The translations under genes were made by a program, and so were the position numbers. Below the pieces are notes generated by a model. It did not search any database. It saw only the letters and a program-made list of their open reading frames with translations, and had not been told where the DNA came from. This document shows, in pieces, positions 9,106-17,833 of a stretch of 64,000 nucleotides of DNA. The number at the start of each line of letters is the position of its first letter. Positions within the stretch are counted from its first letter, which is position 1. This stretch comes from Aeoliella mucimassa (GTDB lineage Bacteria > Planctomycetota > Planctomycetia > Pirellulales > Lacipirellulaceae): assembly GCF_007748035.1 (NCBI RefSeq), contig NZ_CP036278.1, positions 992,001 through 1,056,000 on the forward strand, in the 5' to 3' direction.

Positions 9106-10337
9106 GATTCGGATGAACGGAGTACTTCGTCGATCGGAGTAAACGCAATTGTCCCGCTGTAGAGGTCGTATTGCCGACGTTCGTTTTCTGGTACGTGTTC
9201 TCGTTGTAGTCGCTGTGAGAAACCTCCAATTAGGGTTCCATTGCGGTGAATGCTCCAGTCGTACACCTCCTCGATGGTGATGGAAAGTTTCTGTCCAGAT
9301 TTGAGGTTGGCAAATTTCGACGGTATTTCAAACAGTGCGACGATGAGGCAGTCGTCCTTGATGTCGACAAGTCCTGTCCATACGTAGGCCGATTCGTCGC
9401 CGTCTTGGATGTGCGTCTTGATCAGGTAGTAGCCGTATTCGTAGGGGCTTGTGAATTGAGCCAGGAACCATGGGAGCGATGAGCGAGCTTGCTCCACCGT
9501 GGCTTCCAATTCGAGATCGTCACTCCTCATTGCCATGAATAAAGGTTCGTCTCGCTCGTGGTACTTGGTCTGATTGTCGTGAGTAGTCTCGCTTAGCTCG
9601 AGATGCCAACGCCCGTAGGGATTGTTAAGCAGGTCGTCTTCCTTGTAGCCGTAGGGGCAGTGCGTCATTTTCAGCAACGGTGTACTGAGCGATGTCGCGA
9701 ATAGATCTCCATCTGAAAGAGATGGAGCTTCGAGTAGCTGGTATTGGTTAAACCCGTTTAAGAGTGCTGGTGCTTCCTCGATTGGAACATCCTTGGTCAA
9801 CGAGACATCGGGCATCCCCAAAGCGTGCATTCCGCAGGTGTAGTTGAAGTCATCTCCGCCAACCATCGTCACAAACGCATCGTAGATCGCTAGTGTGGTG
9901 TTTTGGTCGGCATAGTGTCGCCAACGATCCGCCGGATGGGCGATGCCTGAGTTTTCAACCTTGACTGCGAAACCCCCCGCGTCCAATAGGAAACGCCCAA
10001 GTTCGAGCAGGCAGCGTGCCGCATCGAGGTTTTCCCGATTGGGCGATGCAAAAGGCTCACCGCACACCAGATATACGGTGTGTTTGTGCTCGCTAATCTT
10101 GTTCAGCTCTTCGTCCGTGAACCGACCCTGACCCGCGTAGGCGAACATTTGTGCTAGCCTCGAGTCATGTTCATACACTTCAAAACCAAAGGTCTGGTTG
10201 GTGTGCATGTCCATGATCAAGCCGCCGATAGCCAGGAAGCGGGGCGATTGCTTGTCCGTGTTTGCTTCGGCTACGGCGGTGATGATATCCGATTGGTCTT
10301 TCCATGATCCTGGAATACCGATGATTAGCTGACTCAC
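9075..10337 (-). CDS. DUF4261 - DUF2314 two-domain protein
   Basis: 420 residues. The GTG at 10337 (VSQLIIGIPGSW) has a GAAGGA ribosome site; the frame continues upstream into the fucosidase gene but without support. The N-terminal part carries a DUF4261-like pattern (SGIAHPADRWRHY, then YTCGMHALGMPDVSL). The C-terminal part ends in a DUF2314-like pattern (YDWSIHRNGTLIGGFSQR). Both are unknown-function families that I associate with accessory or immunity-like loci. The whole gene lies between two copies of a 52-bp direct repeat taken from the end of the fucosidase gene, so it looks like an inserted cassette, and its last residues come from that repeat. Confidence 0.7.
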   Translation of the reverse strand: MSQLIIGIPGSWKDQSDIITAVAEANTDKQSPRFLAIGGLIMDMHTNQTFGFEVYEHDSRLAQMFAYAGQGRFTDEELNKISEHKHTVYLVCGEPFASPNRENLDAARCLLELGRFLLDAGGFAVKVENSGIAHPADRWRHYADQNTTLAIYDAFVTMVGGDDFNYTCGMHALGMPDVSLTKDVPIEEAPALLNGFNQYQLLEAPSLSDGDLFATSLSTPLLKMTHCPYGYKEDDLLNNPYGRWHLELSETTHDNQTKYHERDEPLFMAMRSDDLELEATVEQARSSLPWFLAQFTSPYEYGYYLIKTHIQDGDESAYVWTGLVDIKDDCLIVALFEIPSKFANLKSGQKLSITIEEVYDWSIHRNGTLIGGFSQRLQREHVPENERRQYDLYSGTIAFTPIDEVLRSSESRPERNGDGL

Positions 10338-10393
10338 GAGATGAAATCCTTCATGCTTACAATGAACTAACGCACGTAATTCGCCCCAGCGAA

Positions 10394-10445
10394 ACCATTC
10401 ACTCCACCGACAACTTATAAACCATCGCCATTTCGTTCGGGGCGT
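10394..10445. repeat. 52-bp direct repeat, right copy
   Basis: This copy contains the last 15 codons and stop of the alpha-L-fucosidase gene. It is probably the original, since here the sequence is in a conserved reading frame. Confidence 0.9.
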
Positions 10446-11925
10446 CGTGCGGGCTGGTGACGGTGACGCCCGACTTGGTTTGTTGCCAGGCGATCGGTTC
10501 GCTGCTGCCGAGGAGTTCGACGTGGGTGACCTGCAGGCCTGGCCCATCGTCGGTGGCTGCAAAGCCCGCTAGCAGGGTGGGCTGCTCGCTGCCGGGCCAG
10601 CCGAGCTGGATGGCGTACACCGTTTTGCCCCGGCGGGTGTAGCGGATGTCGTCGGCCGAGTAACCTTTGTCGGTCGCGATGCCGCCGAAGTGTCCCTTGC
10701 CCGCCTGCGTGGGGCCGTGGCCATACACGACGAACGGGCGGGTGTTGTAGATGGCCTCGCCGTAGGAGTCGAGCCAGGCACCAAGCTCGAGCAGCACCTG
10801 TCGCTGGTTCTCGGGGATCGTGCCATCGGCCATCGGCGAGATGTTGAGCAGCAGCTGCCCGTTCTTGCTGACGATGTCGACCAGGCTGTGCAGCACCACC
10901 TTGGTGGGCTTCACATCGAGCGTGTCGGTGTAGCACCAACTGCCGAGGCTAATGGTGTCGTCGGTCAGCCAGGCGAAGTCGGTAAGCCCGGCCATGCCAC
11001 CTTTTTCGAGGTCGAGCACGCAGACATCCTGCGGCATGTCCTTCTGCTTGTAGGTCACCAGCACTTGCTGCCCGGTTTGTTCGGCATGGTTGAAGTAGTA
11101 AGCCAGGAACTCGCGGCGAGTTTCGTCGGGGATTTCGTCGAGCCAGCTATCGAACCATATCAAATCGGGGTCGTACTGGTCGATGACCTCTTCGAGTTTG
11201 CCGAGCCACAGGTCGAGGAACTGCTCGCGGGGCATATAGCCATACAGCATCGCGCGATCTTTGTCGTCGAGCAGCGTTGGGAAGAACTCTTTGGCAAACG
11301 AGTAGTGACCGGTCCAGTTGCCGTCGGGCTTTTGCCACAGATTGTTGCGGGCGTGGTGGAACGTGGCGACCACTTTCATGTCGCGCTCGCGGGCGGCCTT
11401 GGCGATCTCGCCGAGGATGTCGCGGTGCGGGCCACGGTCCATCGCGTTCCACGGAGTGAGTTCGCTGTCCCACATGGCGAAGCCGTCGTGATGCTCGGCC
11501 ACCGGGCCAACGAACCGCGCGCCGGCTTTCTGGAACAGGTCGCACCACTGCTCGGCGTCAAATTTCTCGGCAGTGAACTGGTCGACGAACGTGTCGTAGC
11601 CATACTCGGCAGGGTCGCCATACGTTTCGACATGATGCCTGTAGAAACTGTTCCTACCGCCGTTCTGCTTTTCGTGCATGTGCCGAGGATACCATTCGTT
11701 GCCATACGCGGGCACCGAGTAGACACCCCAATGGAAGTAGATACCGAACTTCGCGTCGCGAAACCACTCGGGCGCGGGAGTGTGCCCGCGAAGCGACTCC
11801 CAAGTCGGTTGCCAGACGGTCTGCTTGGCATCGCTCGCCGGCGACTGCGCCCAAGCGTTGCCGCTGACCAATAACAGAAGAACTAGAAGCCCAAAAACGC
11901 GGTGCGCGTATCGCTGTGTCGACAT
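10399..11925 (-). CDS. Secreted alpha-L-fucosidase, GH29
   Basis: 508 residues starting at the ATG at 11925, with a signal peptide (FGLLVLLLLVSGNAWAQ). The catalytic barrel shows KFGIYFHWGVYSVPAYGNEWYP near the N-terminus, HHDGFAMWDS, and the GH29 nucleophile motif DLIWFDSW near residue 256. It should remove alpha-linked fucose from sulfated or plain polysaccharides or glycoproteins outside the cytoplasm, a common planctomycete trade. A C-terminal beta-rich extension follows. The longer frame to 12015 has no signal-peptide logic. The 3' end is repeated downstream of the next gene. Confidence 0.9.
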   Translation of the reverse strand: MSTQRYAHRVFGLLVLLLLVSGNAWAQSPASDAKQTVWQPTWESLRGHTPAPEWFRDAKFGIYFHWGVYSVPAYGNEWYPRHMHEKQNGGRNSFYRHHVETYGDPAEYGYDTFVDQFTAEKFDAEQWCDLFQKAGARFVGPVAEHHDGFAMWDSELTPWNAMDRGPHRDILGEIAKAARERDMKVVATFHHARNNLWQKPDGNWTGHYSFAKEFFPTLLDDKDRAMLYGYMPREQFLDLWLGKLEEVIDQYDPDLIWFDSWLDEIPDETRREFLAYYFNHAEQTGQQVLVTYKQKDMPQDVCVLDLEKGGMAGLTDFAWLTDDTISLGSWCYTDTLDVKPTKVVLHSLVDIVSKNGQLLLNISPMADGTIPENQRQVLLELGAWLDSYGEAIYNTRPFVVYGHGPTQAGKGHFGGIATDKGYSADDIRYTRRGKTVYAIQLGWPGSEQPTLLAGFAATDDGPGLQVTHVELLGSSEPIAWQQTKSGVTVTSPHDAPNEMAMVYKLSVE

Positions 11926-12096
11926 GATGACTACTCGCCTGGTGAGTGGGGGGGCTAAGTGACCAAGGGAAACCCCGTGCCATCCAGTATACTCGATCGA
12001 CCCAGGCGAGGGCACCGAGACAGTTTGGCACCAAGAAGTTGGATCCGCGTTCTGGATTTATTGGGGTGCGAGAGAAGAGGAATCAGAAAGTTCGAC

Positions 12097-12357
12097 TTAC
12101 GAGGTGCGAGACAGTTTTTCTCGGAGGTAACTCGACGCTCCGCGGAAGATCGCCAACGGAGTGATCCAACCGTAAGCGACGAGGAACGGTATCCCTAGTA
12201 CGACCTGCGGCGTCCAAGTCGACCAGTGCGACGTTGAAGCCATGGTGCGAATGAAAAACGTTGTCACTGCGCCAACCACAAGCAGTATCGGAGAGATAAC
12301 AAAGATCTCGAAGGTCGCGAATCCTTCTCCACTTCGCGGTTGTGGTTGACGATGCAT
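12097..12357 (-). CDS. Small two-TM membrane protein
   Basis: 86 residues with two membrane segments (FEIFVISPILLVVGAVTTFFI and VVLGIPFLVAYGWITPLAIF) and charged ends. It starts 31 bases after the ruvB stop on the same strand, so may be read with ruvB. Its family is not recognised and it has no strong ribosome site; overlapping frames make it uncertain. Confidence 0.45.
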   Translation of the reverse strand: MHRQPQPRSGEGFATFEIFVISPILLVVGAVTTFFIRTMASTSHWSTWTPQVVLGIPFLVAYGWITPLAIFRGASSYLREKLSRTS

Positions 12358-12388
12358 GCGTTGGCTCTTGGAACGGTGTAGCCAATCT

Positions 12389-13459
12389 CTATCCCGCCAC
12401 CCGTGGCGCTTCGTCCGGTGGGGTTTGGCCGAGGTGTTCGTAGCCTTTGCTGGTGAGCTTGCGGCCGCGGGGGGTGCGGACCACTAGTTCGGTGCGGAGC
12501 AGGAAGGGTTCCACCTCGTCCGTGAGCGTATCGCAGGCGGTGTTCAGCGTGTGGGCGACCGCTTCGACGCCGACTGGCCCGCCGTGGAAGACGCGGAGGA
12601 TCGTCTCCAGGTACTTGCGATCCTGCGGGTCGAGGCCCAGGTGGTCGACTCCCAGCATGTCGAGTGCAGCGGTGGCGACCTCGCCGGTCATATCGCCATC
12701 GGCCCGACTGGTTGCGTAGTCGCGAACCCATCGCAAGCGATTGTTGGCGATGCGCGGCGTGCCGCGACTGGCGCGGGCGATTTGATGAGCGGCGTCGTCG
12801 TCGAGCACCGTCTTGAGTTTGGCCGCGTTACGACGCACGATTTCCATCAACTCGTCGAGGGCGTAGAAGTCGAGGTGCTCGCGAATCTGGAACCGGTCGC
12901 GCAGCGGGGCCGATAGCAAGCCGGTACGTGTGGTCGCCCCGATCATGGTGAACGGGCGGAGGTTCATATTCACCGTGCGGGCATTCACGCCTTCGCCGAG
13001 CGTGATGTCGATGCGAAAGTCTTCCATCGCGGGGTACATGAACTCCTCGACCGCCTTGGGGAGCCGATGGATTTCGTCGATAAACAGCACCGAGCCTTCC
13101 TCGGCGTTCGTCAGATAGGGGAGCAGGTCCTTCGGCGCGGCCAGGGCGGCTCCGCTGGCAATCTGCAGCGAGACCCCCAGGTCGCGGGGAATGCAGGTGG
13201 CGAACGTCGTTTTGCCCAGCCCGGGCGGCCCATCGAGCAGAATGTGCCCTAGCGGTTCGCCCCGTTTGGCGGCCGCGTCGACGGCAATTTTGAGCCGCTC
13301 AGCGACCTGCCGCTGCCCGACCATTTCGCGCATGTGCTTGGGGCGCAAGGCGATATCGTCCTCGCTGGTCGGCTGCAGGCCGGCCTGGTGCGTGGAGTCC
13401 AGCGGTTGGTCGTCGTCGGGCCACGAGTCGTCGGCCGACAAAATAGTTTCGCGGGGCAT
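12389..13459 (-). CDS. ruvB: Holliday junction branch migration ATPase RuvB
   Basis: 356 residues from the ATG at 13459 (MPRETILSADDSW). AAA+ motifs are complete: Walker A GPPGLGKTT, Walker B LFIDEIHRLPK, sensor GATTRTG, arginine finger SAPLRDRF. The C-terminal winged helix ends VVRTPRGRKLTSKGYEHLG. It drives branch migration with RuvA at stalled forks and recombination junctions. ruvA and ruvC are some 7-9 kb away rather than adjacent. Upstream in-frame codons to 13591 are not supported. Confidence 0.95.
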   Translation of the reverse strand: MPRETILSADDSWPDDDQPLDSTHQAGLQPTSEDDIALRPKHMREMVGQRQVAERLKIAVDAAAKRGEPLGHILLDGPPGLGKTTFATCIPRDLGVSLQIASGAALAAPKDLLPYLTNAEEGSVLFIDEIHRLPKAVEEFMYPAMEDFRIDITLGEGVNARTVNMNLRPFTMIGATTRTGLLSAPLRDRFQIREHLDFYALDELMEIVRRNAAKLKTVLDDDAAHQIARASRGTPRIANNRLRWVRDYATSRADGDMTGEVATAALDMLGVDHLGLDPQDRKYLETILRVFHGGPVGVEAVAHTLNTACDTLTDEVEPFLLRTELVVRTPRGRKLTSKGYEHLGQTPPDEAPRVAG

Positions 13460-14520
13460 GGTGGATGGTCCGTCATCGGATCGGAATTGGCAAGCTAGTA
13501 TCGTATGATAACAAATTGCCCCGTGCCAGCAGAGTAGAGAATCGGCGGAATGGCACACCTGGCGGCGGTGCGGTATTCCAGCCCTCCGCATGCCATCGCC
13601 GAACCATCACCCGAAGCCTCCCCCCCCTCGATCGACCGAGCAACAGCCGATGTATTGGAATTTGCGGACGAAAACCCGCCAGCCCGAATTCGTGTGGAAG
13701 CTAGCATTCGGTGTGCTGGTGGTCGGAATGCTGATTGCCTGGATGGTGCAGCCGAGCGAGCTGAGTGGGTCGATGGAAGACGTGCTCAACGCCCCCGAAG
13801 CACCGCCATTCGAGGAGTACGACGAGTACAAGGAATACAACGAGTACGTCGGCTATCTGGATCAGCTCTCGATGTCGAGACAATGGGTGCGCTATTGGTG
13901 GGCGATTCCAAAGATCATGTGGTTGGGGGCAGTGCCCGGGGCGACGGCAGTTGCTTTGGTGACCGGCATCTGCTGGTTTGTCTTTATCGTGCAAGCCGGC
14001 CAGCCGCATCGCGAGCATGGCATTCGGTGGTGGTTGGCCGCGCTGGCGGTGCCGCTGGGGGTGCTGAGCATTTGGCCCACTCTGTTTGCCGTCGACTGGC
14101 AGGATATCGAGATGGGCATTTCCGAAGCGGATGACCTCAAAGCGGGGCTCAAGTTCTTCATCGCGGGGGTGGGGCTTCGCGAGGAACTCTGCAAGCTGCT
14201 GATGTTCGTGCCGCTATTGCCGCCGATTATTCGCCGCCGTAACGAACGCGAAGCCTTGATCGTTGCCGCGTGCGTTGGACTCGGCTTTGCGATGGAGGAG
14301 AATATCAATTACATACTTGGTACGGGGGACGCTACGGGGAGGTTCCTCACCGCAAACTTCTTCCACATGTCGCTTACGGGGATTGCGGGGCTCGCGCTCT
14401 GTCGAGGCATCTGGTGTCCTCGCGAGCGGGCAGCCGAGGCAGGCGTGGTGTTTCTCGTCGCGGTCTTCGTGCACGGGTTGTACGACGCATTCATCGTACT
14501 GCCCGACTTGCAGATTCTTG

Positions 14521-14529
14521 GTTTGGCAA
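14521..14529. repeat. Target-site duplication, left copy
   Basis: GTTTGGCAA abuts the left inverted repeat and is repeated at 15565-15573 after the right one. Nine bases is the duplication length of the IS903 subgroup of IS5. Confidence 0.9.
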
Positions 14530-15564
14530 GGCCTTGTTGACTAACTCCACTCGAACTGTGGAAGCCCGAGTTGGGTGAATTGATTGATGATTTTACAGCG
14601 CAAGCGGGCTTCCGTTTGTTGGTTTTCGAATACTCGGTTTTTGAGATGGCTCCCAAAGCTTTGTTTCACTCGGTACATGGTCGTTTCCGCCAAGCTTCTA
14701 CGATGATAGCCCACTTCCTCTTTCCAACTCCTACGCCCCTTGCGTCGAATCTGACGAATTGCCTCGTCCCGGGGCAAAGGCTCCTCCGCAGAGTTGCCAT
14801 GTTGTTTGATCTTGGCGTTGTGCTGCGGCGGAATCACCGGCTCAATGCCTTCGGATTCCAGCCCTTCATAAACCTTCCACTTGTCGTAACTACCGTCGCC
14901 GTGAAACTTTTTTACGGGCTGCTCCACCTGCTCCAGCATTTCGGGAACCGCATCGGCATCGTGGCAACTGTTCTCGGTCAAAATCTCCGCCACAATCTCG
15001 CGGGTGTCAGGATTCACCGACAAATGCAGCTTCCGCCATGTCCGCCGCTTCGACTTGCCATGCGTCCGCATCTTCCATTCGCCCTCGCCAAACACTTTCA
15101 TGCCGGTGCTATCCACCACGATATCGATGTCGCCCCTCTTGTTAGCGATATCGAGCGAAACATTCAGCTTGCTGGCTCGCTTGGCGAGCGAAGAATAATT
15201 GGGAATCGCTGCCTCGACGCCCAACATCGCCACCAGCGAGCGGCCGAATCCCTCAGTCTGCCGATAGGGAAGTTTCAGCAGTTCGCGAATCGTCAGCAAG
15301 CACTCGATCGCCGTATCGCTGAAGACAAAAGGGCGACCGACTTTTGTCTGGTCGTTAGGATGTTCCCAGTTCTCCAACGCCTCGTCGCTAAACCAAATAG
15401 TGATGTTTCCACGCTCGATGAGCGACTTGTTATACTCCTTCCAGTTCGTGACTTTGTAGGTTCGTTTTTCTTTCGTAGCCATGTTCGATCTCCGTAAAAA
15501 AGGTACGTGGTTCCATTCCACGTTAGTTTTTACGGAGGTTTGTGACTAATTGTTCAACAAGGCC
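14530..15564. mobile_element. IS5-family (IS903-like) insertion sequence, 1,035 bp, complete
   Basis: Ends are the imperfect inverted repeats GGCCTTGTTGA at 14530 and its complement at 15554-15564. A single transposase gene fills it on the minus strand. The 9-bp direct duplication flanks it on both sides. Length, IR sequence and duplication length fit IS903-like elements of the IS5 family. It appears intact and capable of transposition, and it disrupts the PrsW gene. Confidence 0.9.
14541..15482 (-). CDS. IS5-family transposase (IS903 subgroup)
   Basis: 313 residues from the ATG at 15482 (MATKEKRTYKVTNWKEYNKS). The DDE triad is visible: DIVVDSTGMKVFG, HGDGSYD and the Y-(2)-R-(3)-E block YHRRSLAETTMYRVKQSFG. 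Length is usual for this group. No frameshift or stop was seen, so the enzyme is probably active. It excises and inserts the element at 9-bp staggered targets. Confidence 0.93.
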   Translation of the reverse strand: MATKEKRTYKVTNWKEYNKSLIERGNITIWFSDEALENWEHPNDQTKVGRPFVFSDTAIECLLTIRELLKLPYRQTEGFGRSLVAMLGVEAAIPNYSSLAKRASKLNVSLDIANKRGDIDIVVDSTGMKVFGEGEWKMRTHGKSKRRTWRKLHLSVNPDTREIVAEILTENSCHDADAVPEMLEQVEQPVKKFHGDGSYDKWKVYEGLESEGIEPVIPPQHNAKIKQHGNSAEEPLPRDEAIRQIRRKGRRSWKEEVGYHRRSLAETTMYRVKQSFGSHLKNRVFENQQTEARLRCKIINQFTQLGLPQFEWS

Positions 15565-15573
15565 GTTTGGCAA
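15565..15573. repeat. Target-site duplication, right copy
   Basis: GTTTGGCAA, identical to 14521-14529. Reading resumes in the PrsW frame immediately after it. Confidence 0.9.
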
Positions 15574-15889
15574 CCACGCTGTTGTACCTGTTTCTCGCCT
15601 ACCAGTTCTTCCACGAGCTATGGCACTGGTGGCAACCGCCGGGCGAGACGATCAGCCTTACGGCCACACTGCTTGTGTGCCTGGCCCTCGTGGTTTCGGC
15701 GACCATGATCTATCTCTCGGCGCAGTACGGTTTGCGAGACGCTGCCCAGTCGTCGCTCGGAGGACTGATGTCGGTTGCGATGTTCGCGTACATCTTCTTG
15801 CGAGAAGTACCCGAGTCGATTATCGACGTGTGAGCGCAGTGTTAGCCTGCCAGTGGCGATAGCCAGTATTCCAGTTGCGACTGCCAGTG

Positions 15890-16735
15890 CTACTGTGTTT
15901 GCAACACGCTGCTGGCTGTGCTCGGCAGAGTCGCGAGAGGGACACCGCGGAAGTTCTGCGCGCGGTGAGCACGCTCGAGGAACTTATCGAGGGCCGTGTA
16001 GTAGTCGGGCGGCAACGATTCGTTGTGACGCCCGTGCGGGATCTCGAAGAAGTGCTTCAAGTCGCCAGGTGCCTGCTCGGTGAGTTGACGGGCGAGGTGC
16101 ACAGGTACCACTTCGTCGGTGGTGCGATGACTCTGGAACACCGGGCCATGGTACTGAGTGATGCGGCTCAGCGAATCGTACCGATCGAGCATCAGTGTCT
16201 TGACCGGCAACCACGGATAGTTGTAGCTCGCCGCGTCGACCATGCGCGGAAACGTTGCGTCGAGCACCAGGGCCTTCGCGCCGCGCTCGGCAGCGATCGC
16301 CACGCTCACTCCACCCCCGAGCGATCGACCGATTAGCACCACGTCGTGGGCTGCGAGGCCAGTGCGATCAAGCAGCCATTGGTGGGCGGCCAAGCCGTCG
16401 GCGATCAGTCCCTTTTCCGTTGGACGACCAGCGCTCTTGCCATAGCCACGGTAATCGTAAACCAGCACGGTTGCGTCGAGCATCGACTGCAGGCGAAGTA
16501 GCTGATTTACTTGATTGCCGACATGTTCGTTGTTGCCGTGCGAGTAGAGGATTACGTGCTTCGGCTCTGGATGCGGCACGTACCATCCGTGCAGCTTGGT
16601 GCCATCGGCCGAATCGAACCAAACATCTTCATTCTCAATCCATCGCGGCGACCAGTCGCCTTTGCTGCGTGACGGTGCCGGATAGACCAGCAGGCGTTCC
16701 ACGGCGCGAATCGGATTCAACGCAATTGGGGACAT
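15890..16735 (-). CDS. Alpha/beta-hydrolase (paralogue A)
   Basis: 281 residues from the ATG at 16735; a TTG at 16753 is an alternative start. The N-terminal segment PIRAVERLLVYPAP is short and hydrophobic. The fold is shown by LYSHGNNEHVG, VLVYDYRGYGKS, the nucleophile elbow GRSLGGG, the acid TTDEVVP and HGRHNES for histidine. It is a paralogue of the next gene, probably an esterase-like enzyme of the BAAT/dienelactone-hydrolase style; its substrate is unknown. It ends just after the 3' end of the PrsW gene, in the opposite direction. Confidence 0.85.
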   Translation of the reverse strand: MSPIALNPIRAVERLLVYPAPSRSKGDWSPRWIENEDVWFDSADGTKLHGWYVPHPEPKHVILYSHGNNEHVGNQVNQLLRLQSMLDATVLVYDYRGYGKSAGRPTEKGLIADGLAAHQWLLDRTGLAAHDVVLIGRSLGGGVSVAIAAERGAKALVLDATFPRMVDAASYNYPWLPVKTLMLDRYDSLSRITQYHGPVFQSHRTTDEVVPVHLARQLTEQAPGDLKHFFEIPHGRHNESLPPDYYTALDKFLERAHRAQNFRGVPLATLPSTASSVLQTQ

Positions 16736-16962
16736 ACGAGATAAGGCCCGCAATGGGGACCAGTGGGGGGAAATCGAGGCAGGATGTTGCTGGCACCAAG
16801 CAGCTACGTAGCGTTATCGGTGTCCATCAACACATAACACCAGCGTAGCTTACCGAGGCCTTAGTGTCGATCGGGGAAGCTGGGAGGAGTTTGTCGATGG
16901 CAGCGACGGATAGCCGTAAATCGCTCCAAGGGTATCGGCGGAAGTGCCTTGTGAATAACGAC

Positions 16963-17811
16963 TTAGGGCTCGCTCTCCGGAGCGGCTAAGCCGTTGAGAA
17001 ACCGTTTCAGAACAGGATAATAGGTGATCGGCACCCCTGATGTATGCCCGCCGGAGTACTCGTACCACTCTTTCTGCGTTGCTTTTGAGGCATCAAACAA
17101 TTGCCGTCCTTGTTCGATCGGAATCAGATCGTCTTCGGTGCCATGACTCTGCAGCAGCGGGCCATTGTAGTTGGCGATGCGCCCGATCGAGTCGTAGCGG
17201 TTCTTCATCACTAGCCGCACCGGCAGCCAGGGGTGCAGCTTGGCAGCAGTGTCTACCATGCGGCCAAACGTGCTCTGCAGTACCAGGGCTTTAGCACCGA
17301 GCTCAGCCGCCGAGGCAACCGCGACGCCGCCGCCAAGTGAGCATCCCATCACGACGACCTGATTGGTTTCGATGCCAGCATAATCGGCCAGCCAACGATG
17401 CGCGGCTTGCCCGTCGGCGACAACACCAGCTTCGTAGGGGCTCCCTTCGCTTTTGCCGTAGCCGCGATAGTCGAAGATCAGCACCGTGGCTTCGAGGTCG
17501 TCACGGAGAAAGTTCATCAAATCGGCGTTGTGGCACACCAACTCACCGTTGCCGTGACAGTACAGCAGGTAATGTTTGGGGTTGGGATGCTCGAACAGCC
17601 AGCCATGCAACTTGACGTCGCCAGCCGATTCGATCCACACGTCTTCGTGCTCATAGAGGGCGGCGGTCCAATCTCCCTCTTCCGCCGATGGGGCGGGGTA
17701 TACGAGCCAGGTCTCGAGGAAGGTCATCAGCAGTACCACCAGCAAGTAGGCAATCAACACCAGCCTACCGATACGCCATCCGATGGTGGCAAGCTTCGAT
17801 TTCAGCGACAT
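16963..17811 (-). CDS. Alpha/beta-hydrolase with N-terminal membrane anchor (paralogue B)
   Basis: 282 residues. Begins with a membrane segment (LVLIAYLLVVLLMTFLETWLVYPAP), then the same blocks as its neighbour: LYCHGNGELV, VLIFDYRGYGKS, nucleophile GCSLGGG, acid HGTEDDLIP and histidine GGHTSGV. The two genes are clear tandem duplicates separated by 227 bases. Paralogue B keeps a signal anchor so acts at the membrane; paralogue A has a shorter one. Substrate not known. Confidence 0.85.
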   Translation of the reverse strand: MSLKSKLATIGWRIGRLVLIAYLLVVLLMTFLETWLVYPAPSAEEGDWTAALYEHEDVWIESAGDVKLHGWLFEHPNPKHYLLYCHGNGELVCHNADLMNFLRDDLEATVLIFDYRGYGKSEGSPYEAGVVADGQAAHRWLADYAGIETNQVVVMGCSLGGGVAVASAAELGAKALVLQSTFGRMVDTAAKLHPWLPVRLVMKNRYDSIGRIANYNGPLLQSHGTEDDLIPIEQGRQLFDASKATQKEWYEYSGGHTSGVPITYYPVLKRFLNGLAAPESEP

Positions 17812-17833
17812 TATTTCGTTTCAGGCGAGGGAG

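Larger units (their letters stand above)
13590..15833 (+). pseudogene. prsW: PrsW-family intramembrane protease, interrupted by an IS element
   Basis: The left part (13590-14540, ending in IS sequence with LARPC and a stop) and the right part (from 15565) join exactly when the IS and one copy of the 9-bp duplication are removed, giving ILGLATTLLYLFLAYQFF and about 400 residues in all. PrsW motifs are visible: GLREELCKLL, GFAMEENINYIL, NFFHMSLTG and HGLYDAFI; multiple membrane helices carry them. In Bacillus PrsW starts sigma-factor release by cleaving an anti-sigma factor. The start could be the ATG at 13590 or 13650. Everything needed for revival is intact except the insertion. Confidence 0.85.

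Noticed and set aside
10690-11874. 394-codon plus-strand frame in the fucosidase gene
   Set aside because: Antisense shadow of a clear GH29 enzyme.
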